Shown here: in pieces, positions 27,801-36,125 of the stretch
How positions within the stretch are numbered: position 1 is the stretch's first letter
Layout of the letters: the number at the start of each line of letters is the position of its first letter
Assembly: GCF_004358105.1 (NCBI RefSeq)
Contig: NZ_SMYL01000014.1
Location: forward strand, 1-64,000
Length of the DNA: 64,000 bases
Source of the DNA: Sapientia aquatica
Lineage (GTDB): Bacteria; Pseudomonadota; Gammaproteobacteria; Burkholderiales; Burkholderiaceae_D
Direction of reading: 5' to 3'
The notes under the pieces: model-generated
Told to the model about the DNA's origin: nothing
Database searches by the model: none
What the model saw: only the letters and a program-made list of their open reading frames with translations
Position numbers and translations under genes: made by a program

Positions 27801-28851
27801 CGACCGAAACTGCTATACCAACCAAATCCCATGGTATATCGGTTAGGCGACACAAAATTGCGCCGAAAATAAACAAGACAGCGACTACGCAATGCCTAAA
27901 CACCCCAACTCGCTTGAAAATGATCAAATATAACGCTGCAGCTAGCCAAATTGCTCCTAATCCGAAAAGGCCAATTGATCCGTCGCTATGCATATCGGGT
28001 GATATTTGCAAAGTAAGGCAAAGCGACACTAGGGGGAGAAGAATGAAATAGCCAAGATCGAAACGAATAATCCAGGTGGATTGTGTATGACTTTGCTCAA
28101 TGATCGGCATAAAAACGTGGATCAATACCAAACCCAATAGCAACGGTTGCATTTGCTGAAAATACTCAGGTTGATAAAACTTGCAAGTCCAACCAAAAAA
28201 CATTGCGCCAGCCAAGGTGAACAAAAAACTCAAATGTATTAAAGATCGCCAACCTCTGAAGCTAACCATGAAACTGGTCACCAAACTTACCGCAATGTAG
28301 TAGCCAAATACCGACAAGGGATCCGGATTACCAATTGCAAAGGCGGGCGCTACATACGCGCCCGCCATTGCCAATATGCCTATCGACATTGCGTTTCTAG
28401 ACAAGGCAAAAAATGCGGCACCGGTCGCGACAATAGCAAGCAAGCTTAATGCGCTCACATCGCTAATGTAATTAAAGAATCCATAAGCACTGTAAGCTGT
28501 CAAATATGCGACGCCAAATGCCGCCCCAGCAAACGCTAATTGAATCGCTCTTCGATCAGGTTTATTTTTTAAACTTGCCGACACACCAGCAAGTAACAAA
28601 GACATAAAAAAACCACTGGCTAATTTATGTTGCGGTGGAAAATCAAGATTAATCAACGCATAACGTAGTAGTGCTCCCACTCCCAAAATTAATAGCAACC
28701 CGCCAACCTTGGCCGGCCAATTTCCGGTGATCATCCATTTCCACAATCCAAAATTAGTGATGCCAATTTTGGAGTCACTTGAACGCTCTTCGGTAAGCAT
28801 AATGAATGCAAAAAGTGCTGCAATCGATAAAGTAAAAATCAATGATGTCAT
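24886..28851 (-). CDS. Giant DUF2339 multi-pass membrane protein with periplasmic C-terminal domain
   Basis: 1,321 residues. The N-terminal 770 residues hold about 25 hydrophobic helices with the DUF2339 hallmark WPAKVGGLLLILGVGALLRY near residue 48. A charged linker (about 775-845) and a further helix (near 850) lead into a soluble C-terminal region of about 450 residues that I do not recognise. DUF2339 proteins are widespread but uncharacterised inner-membrane proteins. It lies 62 bp upstream of the rhombotarget lipoprotein on the same strand, so the three genes probably form one operon. The extra C-terminal region makes it longer than most family members. Confidence 0.85.
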   Translation of the reverse strand: MTSLIFTLSIAALFAFIMLTEERSSDSKIGITNFGLWKWMITGNWPAKVGGLLLILGVGALLRYALINLDFPPQHKLASGFFMSLLLAGVSASLKNKPDRRAIQLAFAGAAFGVAYLTAYSAYGFFNYISDVSALSLLAIVATGAAFFALSRNAMSIGILAMAGAYVAPAFAIGNPDPLSVFGYYIAVSLVTSFMVSFRGWRSLIHLSFLFTLAGAMFFGWTCKFYQPEYFQQMQPLLLGLVLIHVFMPIIEQSHTQSTWIIRFDLGYFILLPLVSLCLTLQISPDMHSDGSIGLFGLGAIWLAAALYLIIFKRVGVFRHCVVAVLFIFGAILCRLTDIPWDLVGIAVSVALFACATRLKFSKSTEEVLCGIILLLGLVHVSNSIVKLSSDHVFLNSLFGNRILAAALLGMAGEIARRRKIGLSGLLSIAAVGWAGLAILHELVRLNIEMLPQWIFGSLLMATLLLAFVIPKIAVRAGWVNLLTLAILVTGTWASLRADAYCSLAFLIFVPVVVLIFVWRVGRRTLDNKRDQAVSFVLIVFPLLIVSWAIRANIDFKIDTEFFCGTVVVLAMFVAAYWAKLCIQPSSIWASTVRTFHFRAVAVALILVTLLYIQRGPWPICFELLALGFLLLSIYNSSKFESLFPAARGAVTVFCTALVLQAMLLRGFGPNSAYLTVADVSKMNLPGMVSLMWAIFGAGIAWWATQARSRVMWTAGALLLVLAAVKLVLFDFGSLGQLGNIFAMIAAGIVFMGVAWFAPVPPAISKTGIESNAPLPSMATQSDASTQFDLPAQEIEAPDQEVFIASAKQTQDVELDAALSKGEILPQTKGQFSVASEWVVWVVLLMAALGIYGLIAKHGHSTVQIRQAGLGDVVSDQITAQGNVENAATVATPYPPNNRPQLWIKLGDPESGASLDYLSINLNEMYPTMVLRQESKEIKFFDNVGYKSMQYHAEVHCEDGIYKSLIVDFLDEAGNVVLTADRNRVIQVIGNTSSIDYPIGMFKSLCVWRDQGVAVPDISINGNWNPMDSPTPSPKLFEDLSQRFVKNNMIQFKQKAVFDPAVTVFGKPSFNAISVSFFDCANATSHSTVVVRYDFVGNPIVGTLYNDSPDTPKLETNNKRLLAACSNSQPIANFQNPQKLGDQLPLEQQQSTSQNKPTLNIIDACSAFKSRLPRTFQLLAGGDHDGKQARGNFYSREYMMSLGSGASIEPQSQYEVTVSKPGLNVVLALSSFMPSKWNIHSISGTKIVGIIFSGHHHQVLVNPPAQIPVLYSSFDDKEPCKAFYIERGQDMQKTDDVIQSIFGRSADAYYLATNGVLDMVN

Positions 28852-28926
28852 AGGATTGCCATTCCATTTAAGGTTGGTACACGACTAAATTAAGGTTGAA
28901 TTAATTGTCAAAAACCACTAGTTTTT

Positions 28927-30919
28927 TTAGCGCTTAAAATTTTCACGCCAGTGGCTTTCATAAAGTAAAACTACGCACTCCCGCAGTTGCTCAGGTTGTA
29001 TCTGATCAGATTGCATCGCTTCTCCAATCTTTAATTCAACGATGTTAAATAGCCCGCGCCGAAATGGCTTGGTCATGGCAATCCTTTCGCCCTTAACTAA
29101 TTCGATGCGACTAAAGAAAGAGCCCCATAAATTAACAAGTGCCATTGGCACTACTGGTGGAATATTGCCGTTCGCCTTTGCCAACTCAAGGATTTTCATA
29201 ATCCCCCCCTTAAATTGCTGAACCTGACCATCTCGTGTCAATCCTCCTTCCGGGAAAATAGCCAATAAGTCGCCGTCTTTAATTACCTGTGCTGCGCGTT
29301 CAAACGCCTGTTGATAGATCTCGGGATCTTCTGTCTGCGGCGCAATGGGAATTGCTTTCCCTAACCGAAAAATCGCACCTAGTAATGGTACTTTGAAGAT
29401 ACGATAATCCATCAAAAAATAGATCGGCCTCGGGCTCGCAGCCATTAATAAGATAGCATCAACGAAACTAACATGATTACAAACCAAAACTGCTGAACCT
29501 TCCACTGGAATATTGTCGTCACCGCGCACCTTAAAGCGGTATACGATATGCGACAAAACCCAAGCGACAAAGCGCAATAGATATTCCGGCACCAATAGGA
29601 AAATATAAGTGGCGACAATTGCATTAGCGATTGCGACTAACAAAAAAATCTGTGGAATCGTTGCTCCAAATTTGAGCAATAAACCAGCGATGATCGAACT
29701 GGCGATCATGAATAACGCATTCAATATGTTGTTGGCTGCAATAATTCGCGCGCGATGGCTAGGCTGGGAACGCAACTGAATGAGTGAATACATCGGCACG
29801 CTATAAAGGCCTGCAAATAAACTCAACAAACCGAGATCTGCCATCACTCGCCAGTTCTGCGATTGAAATAAAAACATCCGCGCAGTCATCGTTTCCGCGA
29901 CTGGCAAATTTCGTGAAGCGAAAAACAAATCTAATGCAAACAGACTCATACCTATAGCGCCAAGCGGCACCAGACCAATTTCAACGTGACGACGACTAAA
30001 GACCTCACATAGCAAAGAGCCCGCTGCAATTCCGATGGAAAACACAACCAACAATAAGGAAGCGACCTCTTCATTACCATGTAAGACATCTTTTGCAAAA
30101 CTCGGGAACTGACTTAAAAAAACCGCCCCAAAGAACCACATCCAACTAATCCCTAATAACGAACGAAAAACGACTAAATTGCTATGAGCCATTCTCAGAT
30201 TACGCCAAGTTTCGGTAAATGGATTCCAATTAATTTTCAACCCTGGATCTGTTGCTGGAACTAACGGAATCACCTGAGCTGTTATCCGCCCAAGTAGAGC
30301 GATCACAAGGCAAGCAATCGCGACATGAGTATGCCCAATCTTTGGAGTGGCGACTAGTAATCCACCCGCGATATTGCCCATTAAAATAGCGACAAAGGTA
30401 CCCATCTCTATTACGCCATTACCACCAGTCAGCTCACGCTCATTCAATACTTGAGGAAGATAAGCAAACTTCACTGGACCAAATAAAGTTGAATGTACGC
30501 CCATCAGAAAAATACAGAACAGCAGCAAAATCACGTTGCTGTTCACAAATCCATAAGCGGCAATCGACATGACTACAATTTCAAAATTTTTAATAAAACG
30601 GATGATCGTCGTTTTTTCGAATTTATCGGTTACCTGGCCGCTGGTTGCAGATAGCAGCAAATAAGGAAGAATAAATAATGCGCCAATCACCAAGCCAGCT
30701 ACCGCCGGCTGTAGCCAAGAGACTTGCAATTGATAGGTCACCAAAACAGTGAAGGCAAATTTGAATAGATTATCGTTAGCTGCCCCCCGCAAACTGAGTC
30801 CAAAAGAATGGTGAAAACCGGCGTTGTACTAGTAAGGCAAACTGATTAGGGTGAACATTTGGTTGCGGAAGAGTGTGCCTTGCTGTGTCTGGACATACTG
30901 TCTCAGCGGACGATTTCAT
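28927..30919 (-). pseudogene. LplT-PlsC fusion (lysophospholipid flippase plus acyltransferase), frameshifted in a G tract
   Basis: An MFS domain of the lysophospholipid-transporter type (about 400 residues) is fused to a PlsC acyltransferase with the NHVSFVD (HX4D) and FPEGGLTRDG motifs. Such fusions take up lysophospholipid and reacylate it. The N-terminus is in another frame: from the ATG at 30919 (AAGGG ribosome site) it reads ...RRFSPFFWTQFAGGS-stop, while the other frame resumes with GAANDNLFKFAF. Deleting one G from the six-G run at 30783-30788 restores the continuous WTQFAGAANDNLFKF expected for the family. This could be a real mutation, slipped-strand phase variation or a sequencing error. 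A TTG at 30792 would otherwise start a slightly shortened protein. Confidence 0.8.
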
Positions 30920-30940
30920 TGTTAGCCCTTTGGTCTCATT

Positions 30941-30960
30941 TATATTGTCGCGACAATATA
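30941..30960. promoter_or_regulatory. Perfect 20-bp palindrome, probable operator
   Basis: TATATTGTCGCGACAATATA is self-complementary over all 20 bases. It lies 21 bp upstream of the LplT-PlsC start and about 90 bp upstream of the divergent XRE gene. This size and symmetry are typical of dimeric repressor sites (TetR or MarR type). No TetR/MarR gene is next to it, so the regulator may be encoded elsewhere. Confidence 0.55.
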
Positions 30961-31009
30961 CCTGCAAACAACCAAATAACAAAAAATTTCTGTACTATTT
31001 ATAAATAAC

Positions 31010-31024
31010 GATACCGTCGGTATC
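31010..31024. promoter_or_regulatory. GATACCG-T-CGGTATC operator upstream of the XRE gene
   Basis: Perfect 7-bp arms around a single central base, 25 bp before the XRE start. The GATAC half-sites recur, in the opposite order, in the repeat at 31802-31824, suggesting that the XRE protein binds both, but this is inference. Confidence 0.45.
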
Positions 31025-31049
31025 ATTTTATAAGACTAAAAGGACTGCC

Positions 31050-31781
31050 ATGACTACGACTGCTGCCTTGATAGATGCTATAAAAGCTGAGCTAAAAGCT
31101 GCTCATATTACTTACGCGGAATTAGCGGAAAAATTAGGTATGGCGGAGTCGAGCATAAAAAGGATGCTAGCCAAACGTGATATGGCGTTATCGAAAATAG
31201 ACTCAATTTGTACCGTTCTCAAGATCGACTTCGCTGATTTGGCGCGGCGCGTTTCGGAGTCACAGGTGTTGCTGGCAGAATTGACACTGGCGCAGGAAAA
31301 AACTGTTGTCTCTGACAAAAAAATGCTGCTTGTCGCAATCTGTGTATTGAGTCAGTGGTCGGCTGAACAAATTACTGCACATTACAAGTTCACCGACATG
31401 GAAGTGATTAAGTATCTGACACTGTTGGATCGAATCGGCATTATAGAGCTGCGCACTCTTAACCGCTACAGCCTAAAACTAGCCAAAACGTTTCGCTGGC
31501 GGCCACACGGTCCGGTGATGAATTTTTTCCGTGAAAACGCCTTACTAGACTACTTTAAAGGGGGGTTCGACGGGGAATCCGAATCCCTACTATTAGTGCA
31601 TGGCACCATAAGCAAAAGTATGGCTCCCTCTTTCGTGGAGCGCATACAACGTGTCGCACAAGACTTCGCCCAACAACATCAAACCGATCAAAAACTAGCG
31701 AAACAACACACCAAGGGCTACAGCCTGTTGCTATCGATGCGCTCCTGGGACTATGAGGTATTTGAACAATATCGACGGTAA
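31050..31781 (+). CDS. XRE-family (Cro/C1-type HTH) transcriptional regulator
   Basis: 243 residues. The N-terminal helix-turn-helix (about 8-65) has ITYAELAEKLGMAESSIKRML, a standard Cro/C1 pattern. The C-terminal 160 residues form an uncharacterised domain of the type found in a proteobacterial XRE subgroup, with ITAHYKFTDMEVIKYLTLLD resembling a second winged helix. It is divergent from the LplT-PlsC gene and followed by a ceramidase-like gene. Inverted repeats with shared GATAC half-sites lie both before and after it. Confidence 0.85.
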   Translation: MTTTAALIDAIKAELKAAHITYAELAEKLGMAESSIKRMLAKRDMALSKIDSICTVLKIDFADLARRVSESQVLLAELTLAQEKTVVSDKKMLLVAICVLSQWSAEQITAHYKFTDMEVIKYLTLLDRIGIIELRTLNRYSLKLAKTFRWRPHGPVMNFFRENALLDYFKGGFDGESESLLLVHGTISKSMAPSFVERIQRVAQDFAQQHQTDQKLAKQHTKGYSLLLSMRSWDYEVFEQYRR

Positions 31782-31801
31782 AAATTTGATGGATTTAAAT
31801 C

Positions 31802-31824
31802 AAAGTATCTCGTAGCGATACTTT
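31802..31824. promoter_or_regulatory. Inverted repeat AAAGTATC-N7-GATACTTT
   Basis: Perfect 8-bp arms with a 7-base spacer, 21 bp after the XRE stop and 92 bp before the ceramidase-like gene. No T run follows directly, so an operator is as likely as a terminator. Confidence 0.4.
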
Positions 31825-31915
31825 CAATCTTATTTAAAACTACTTCATTGAATCAAGTTTCATTCGACGTTTTTTATAGTCAGACTAACGCCATTTACTG
31901 ACCTGGAAAACACTC

Positions 31916-32692
31916 ATGAAACGCTATCTCACGATACTACCTGTTGCAATCGTTCTATTAATTGGCAGTCTTTTTCTCTTACATGGCCCAATTTTACAGT
32001 TTGCGCATTATCATGAATTTGCAGATCATTCTGTATTTTTTGGTGTGCCGCATGCTGCCGATGTCTTCTCAAATATAGGATTCTTCTTCGTGGCAATTTG
32101 GGGTTTATGGACACTCTGGCCGATGCGCAACCACCCGGCGCTGATTTCGGGCTGGCCTGGGTACAGACTATTTTTATTCGGCCTACTATTCACGTCAATT
32201 GGTTCCAGTTTTTATCATCTAGACCCAGACAACGCCCGTCTGATATCGGACCGTCTTCCAATCGCAATTGCTTGCGCGGGCTTGCTAGCAGGTGTGAGAT
32301 CAGAGACAAAACTAAATATTAATGGCTCGCTCAACGCTACGTCACTATTTTTATTCGCAATTTTTAGCGTGATCTGGTGGTTTGTAACTGATCGAAATGG
32401 AGTAGGTGATTTACGACCTTATTTATTCTTACAAGGCCTGCCGATCATCCTAGTACCCCTATGGCAGAAAATTTATAACGCACCGAGCAAAGATCGGATC
32501 GCATTCGCAGTTGCACTTTTAATCTATGTACTGGCAAAGATAGCTGAAGTTAACGATTATCAAATTCTAAGCGTTACAACGGTCATTAGCGGTCATACGT
32601 TAAAACATCTGTTAGCTGCTGGCGCTGCAGCGCTTATAGTTGGGCGATTAATCGCGAGGGTCCAATTCAACTGTAATAAGGAACCGAGATAA
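31916..32692 (+). CDS. Alkaline-ceramidase-like (CREST superfamily) membrane protein
   Basis: 258 residues with about seven membrane helices. The conserved SSFYHLDPDNARLISDRLPI segment (near residue 100) and the late H in VISGHTLKHLLAAGAA match the CREST metal-hydrolase superfamily that includes alkaline ceramidases. The family's zinc ligands are expected in the SxxxH, D and HxxxH positions: S/H in SSFYH, D in SDRLP and GHTLKH here. Bacterial members are mostly untested; lipid amide hydrolysis is a reasonable guess. Confidence 0.75.
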   Translation: MKRYLTILPVAIVLLIGSLFLLHGPILQFAHYHEFADHSVFFGVPHAADVFSNIGFFFVAIWGLWTLWPMRNHPALISGWPGYRLFLFGLLFTSIGSSFYHLDPDNARLISDRLPIAIACAGLLAGVRSETKLNINGSLNATSLFLFAIFSVIWWFVTDRNGVGDLRPYLFLQGLPIILVPLWQKIYNAPSKDRIAFAVALLIYVLAKIAEVNDYQILSVTTVISGHTLKHLLAAGAAALIVGRLIARVQFNCNKEPR

Positions 32693-32739
32693 TCGAACAA
32701 TCGTCACCATCAGCACCCACTTGAACCTTGCTTTTGTCC

Positions 32740-33367
32740 CAATACTTTCAATATAAACGATAGCTTATTCTGGATTCCAGGTATCCCAACCGGATGCTTT
32801 TTGCGGACGCGTTCCAGTAATTTCTCGTAAGGCAATCGCCTTATTAAAGGGGCAAGTTGAACCATCTCTTGCAAAGTTAAAGCTAACTGGGCCACATCTA
32901 CAGAATTCTTTAGTTCTGACCACCACGGTTCTGGCAAACCGGCTAAGTTTATGTTACTCAACGGGAATTCGATCAAGCCCACGGGGGTTCGAGCCACTTC
33001 TCGTTTGGTGCCGCCGCATGGAAATCGCTCGCGAACCCATTCCCTTAACTTCGCAAAGCCAGGATAGCCGAGCATCTTCGTCGTATACGCAATGCAGCGT
33101 CCATGATTGGCGTAATGATTTAGGACGGCATTCTTTTGATCTTCTGAGTACTTTTTCTTTGGTCGAAAGTACCCTTCCTTTAAACCGCCCCGCTCTTAGA
33201 ATTCGTAATGCCAAGCTTGCAATGAATTCTTGGTCGCGTACCCAGGCCCTAGCAGGCTGATCGATATTAAATTGCTGCTGTAGCCGATTTGGCGAAGGAA
33301 TCATGGAAGCCCAGCTTTGGATCGTGGCCGACGATAGCGCCTCCGGAACAGTTGTTAGTATCCTCAA
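32740..33367 (-). pseudogene. Degraded IS3-family transposase remnants
   Basis: Two short stretches resemble parts of IS3-family elements in different frames. The upper one (about 33367-33200, minus strand) reads PNRLQQQFNIDQPARAWVRD, like the N-terminal edge of an OrfB DDE domain. The lower one (about 33199-33010) reads KKKYSEDQKNAVLNHYANHG and LGYPGFAKLREWV, like the OrfA helix-turn-helix. Order and frames are wrong for an intact element, and the downstream frame to 32710 is unrecognised. I see no complete gene here. Confidence 0.55.
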
Positions 33368-33497
33368 ACCCCAAACACCTGTTAAATGTACTGCAAAACT
33401 TATTCTCTAAAGTGAGCTTAAAGCAATTCGATCTCTTAGGAATTTGGAGTTGAATTCAATCAAATCCCAGTGTGTTACTACAATTGCAATATCACGG

Positions 33498-33545
33498 ATA
33501 GGTGGATTTGAACCACCGACCCCAGCATTATGAGAGTGCAACGTT
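33498..33545 (-). repeat. attL of the mobilizable element: 15-bp core plus tRNA-Met anticodon/T-arm segment
   Basis: On the minus strand the DNA reads from an anticodon loop CTCATAA, through variable loop GGGTC, to a T-arm GGTGG-TTCAAAT-CCACC. This is the 3' part of a betaproteobacterial tRNA-Met (CAU). There is no D-arm or 5' acceptor, so it is not a gene. The outer 15 bp (33498-33512, ATAGGTGGATTTGAA) recurs with one mismatch at 50820-50834 beside the integrase gene. Confidence 0.7.
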
Positions 33546-33926
33546 TCAAAATTTATTTATATTAATCAGTTGCTTACAATGCTTGCCAAAGCACTTAGCC
33601 AATGTCACACAAGGGCATCAAATTTGATTGCTCTTAGGTGACGGCACAATTTAGACACAGCAATCTCTTTCGATGCTTATTGTTGCTGACCACACAAGAC
33701 ATGTTGTTGATAGCATTCAAAAAGAGCTTCATTTTCTTTATAAAAGTCGACGTCTGATATTTAGAGTCGCCCAGAAAAGCCCATATTTCTCCAATTTATG
33801 CAAAAGAACAACGTAATCCGAAATGGAATTATAAGAAATTAGAATTTAAAGACAAAATTTCGTAATCAAATACTTGAAATATTATTTAAATGCTGTACTA
33901 TTCATGTATTGACACAGGGAGGGGAT
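33546..33926. other. AT-rich left end of the mobilizable element, no gene seen
   Basis: About 380 bp of AT-rich DNA without a supported gene. It should contain the promoter of the DUF4258-like module: TTGACA lies at 33909-33914 but is only 13 bp from the ATG, so it is not a normally placed -35 box. Confidence 0.35.
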
Positions 33927-34208
33927 ATGAATTTCAAAAAAACAAAGCATGTTGCAGCACGACAATCGCAGCGCGGTATCACATCATCCATGGTTGATTA
34001 TGTGGCTATCAATGGAATAGAGGAAAACGACAAAATCATCTTGGGACGTAAAGAAGTGTTGCAGTTACTTGCGGCCATTAAAGATGAGGAGCGTTTATTG
34101 ATGAAAATTTTGGATAAGGGTGGTGTAGTTGTCGTTGCTGAAGGTGACTCCATCATTACGACTTATAACCGTAGCTCCCGTCGCAGCCGTGCCGCGCGTA
34201 GCCATTAA
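33927..34208 (+). CDS. Small DUF4258-like protein
   Basis: 93 residues from the ATG at 33927, which follows AGGGAGGGG; an upstream TTG at 33909 is less likely. The sequence AARQSQRGITSSMVDYVAIN resembles the start of DUF4258 proteins (x-R-x-x-QRGI), a RelE/BrnT-like small fold. A beta-rich middle and a basic tail (RSSRRSRAARSH) follow. In other contexts such proteins are toxins or small nuclease-like partners. It is the first gene of a three-gene unit, 23 bp before the methyltransferase-like gene. A toxic role is possible but unproven. Confidence 0.65.
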   Translation: MNFKKTKHVAARQSQRGITSSMVDYVAINGIEENDKIILGRKEVLQLLAAIKDEERLLMKILDKGGVVVVAEGDSIITTYNRSSRRSRAARSH

Positions 34209-34231
34209 TAACTGAAGAAATAGAAAACATT

Positions 34232-36022
34232 ATGAACGATAAAATTTTGCTGCAACTCATGGATATTTTCCGAAACGAAGCAGATTTGAATTCAAATAAA
34301 GGGGCGATTTTTTCGCTATTGTTCCTTGCATGGCATAAGGCATCAGAGACTCCAAATTGTCCAGCAAACTTGCAGATGAAAAATTGCCAAGCCATTAGTC
34401 CAGATGATTTGGTTGAAACGATGAATAGGTTGAACTCAGTGACGAGTGATGCAGCATTTGCGATTAATCTTGAAGACTTAGCTCGTCTGAAGCAGCTTAC
34501 GGTTAGCGCGGCCATTAGTAAGTGTCTAAGCATGAGTAAATCAGGTTTACTTGATGAGTATGATCCTACAGATGCAGTTCATTCATTCAACTCACTTGAA
34601 CTTCCATATCCTGAAGATGTGTGCGACCTTTTGGTCGATTTAGCAGGCAATATTGCGAATGAAGAGGTCTATCTGCCGTGGGAATCAAATGGTCAGCTCA
34701 CTGGGCGAATCCTAAAGAAAAAAGCGAAAGCGATGGTGGAGGCAAAATGGCACAGTCCTGTTCCGATCCTTGTCTCGTCGATCCTTTCGGGGGGGGACCA
34801 GTTTCATTATGCGTACAATGATCCACTCACAAATCCGCATTATGTGAAGAATGGCCAATTACGCATTTTTACCACAACAATTGCGCGCCTTCCATTTGGC
34901 GCCAGTTCACGTATAGAATACTTTGAGCATGATTTGTTTGATCGATTTAAAGAAAAGACGCGATCAATTGATTTGCTGTTAGCTCGACATATTCTGGCGC
35001 AAACAAAAGGACGTGCGATATTGACGGCAATGAATTCGCTCTTGTTCAGCTCGGGGGCAGAACGTAGCTTTCGTGAAGATTTGCTCAATCGCCAGCAAAT
35101 TGAAGCTGTGATTGCGATGCCACCTCGCTTGCTCAATGACACTGCGATTCCTTTTGCTATCTTAATTTTGAACAATGAAAAGCGATGCGAGACAGTTCGT
35201 TTTGTTAATGCTGATACGCCACGATTTGCGGAAGCAATATCTCGCACAAAATCGAGGCTAATTAATTTGGATGCCTTAGTTGAAACCATACTGAATACAT
35301 CCGAATGTAGTGACGCACGGAATGTAAGTACACAAGAAATACTTGCCAATGATGCACAATTACAAGTGGGGCGCTATGTACTTGGTGCCACGGAGCAGAA
35401 AGTTGCTCGTTTGCTGGAGACAACGGAGGTAAGGCCGCTAGATGAGATAGCTATGCTGGTTAAGCCCATGGCGAATAGCAATTCAGAAAACGGGATTTCT
35501 ATTTATGAAATAGGCGCGGCTGATCTTCCAGATTACGGCTTCATTGGCAATCCCAAAAAACAACTTCAAATAGAATTTAAAGCAGAAAAAATGAAAGGTC
35601 AGTTTCTGCGTCCCAATGACATAGTGTTGATCATCAAGGGCAACCTCGGGAAGGTTGGGATTGTGCCGGATGGTATACCACCGCCTGGCGCGAATGGCTG
35701 GATAGCAGGTCAATCATCTGCTGTTATTAGGGTAACCGACACGAGTCAAATAGATCCTCGGGCGTTGTTCATGTTACTAAGATCTCAATTGGGGAAGGAA
35801 CTGGTCAAATCGTTAGCTTCCGGATCTGCGATTCCTTTTGTTCAGCTACGCGAGCTAAAGAATCTCCGCATCCCTGTCCCATCAAAAGAAGAAAGTGATG
35901 ACGCCATCAAAATTTTGCAAGAAGAAGATTTGCTGCAACATAAGATAAATGAACTTCTACGTCAGCAGGTCTCCCTTTCTGAGAATTGCTGGTCACTCGA
36001 TAGTATGGAAATTGAAAAATGA
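34232..36022 (+). CDS. HsdM-like protein without methyltransferase motifs, fused to a specificity-like domain
   Basis: 596 residues. The N-terminal helices resemble the HsdM N-terminal domain (GAIFSLLFLAWHKASE). The central part aligns in order with N6-adenine methyltransferases: RLPFGASSR sits where N-P-P-F-G is expected, and LLNRQQIEAVIAMPPRLL and TAIPFAILILNN match the end of the domain. Two key sites are altered: the SAM-binding DPACGSG is not recognisable (a region near ILVSSILSGGDQF takes its place) and the catalytic NPPF is RLPF. A C-terminal domain (about 390-580) resembles a type I specificity subunit target-recognition domain (KMKGQFLRPNDIVLIIKGN, GSAIPFVQLRELKNLRIPVP). It therefore probably recognises DNA without methylating it. 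It differs from the complete HsdM at 36958. Confidence 0.75.
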   Translation: MNDKILLQLMDIFRNEADLNSNKGAIFSLLFLAWHKASETPNCPANLQMKNCQAISPDDLVETMNRLNSVTSDAAFAINLEDLARLKQLTVSAAISKCLSMSKSGLLDEYDPTDAVHSFNSLELPYPEDVCDLLVDLAGNIANEEVYLPWESNGQLTGRILKKKAKAMVEAKWHSPVPILVSSILSGGDQFHYAYNDPLTNPHYVKNGQLRIFTTTIARLPFGASSRIEYFEHDLFDRFKEKTRSIDLLLARHILAQTKGRAILTAMNSLLFSSGAERSFREDLLNRQQIEAVIAMPPRLLNDTAIPFAILILNNEKRCETVRFVNADTPRFAEAISRTKSRLINLDALVETILNTSECSDARNVSTQEILANDAQLQVGRYVLGATEQKVARLLETTEVRPLDEIAMLVKPMANSNSENGISIYEIGAADLPDYGFIGNPKKQLQIEFKAEKMKGQFLRPNDIVLIIKGNLGKVGIVPDGIPPPGANGWIAGQSSAVIRVTDTSQIDPRALFMLLRSQLGKELVKSLASGSAIPFVQLRELKNLRIPVPSKEESDDAIKILQEEDLLQHKINELLRQQVSLSENCWSLDSMEIEK

Positions 36023-36125
36023 GAACCAGTATCTAGCGTAATTCACGAATAAACGATGCAAATGATCGGACGTGGTGTGTATACCCATTTCTGCTAACTC
36101 AACTCAAAGTTCAGAAAAGGAAATC

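Noticed and set aside
32954-33367. Possible TniQ-like transposition protein
   Set aside because: No zinc-finger cysteines; the sequence fits IS3 OrfB edge residues better and is followed by OrfA-like sequence in another frame.
33498-33545. A functional tRNA-Met gene
   Set aside because: Only anticodon loop, variable loop and T-arm are present; D-arm and 5' acceptor are missing and the anticodon stem is broken.
33546-33926. CRISPR or other tandem repeat array in the AT-rich end of the element
   Set aside because: No repeated unit found here or elsewhere in the window.
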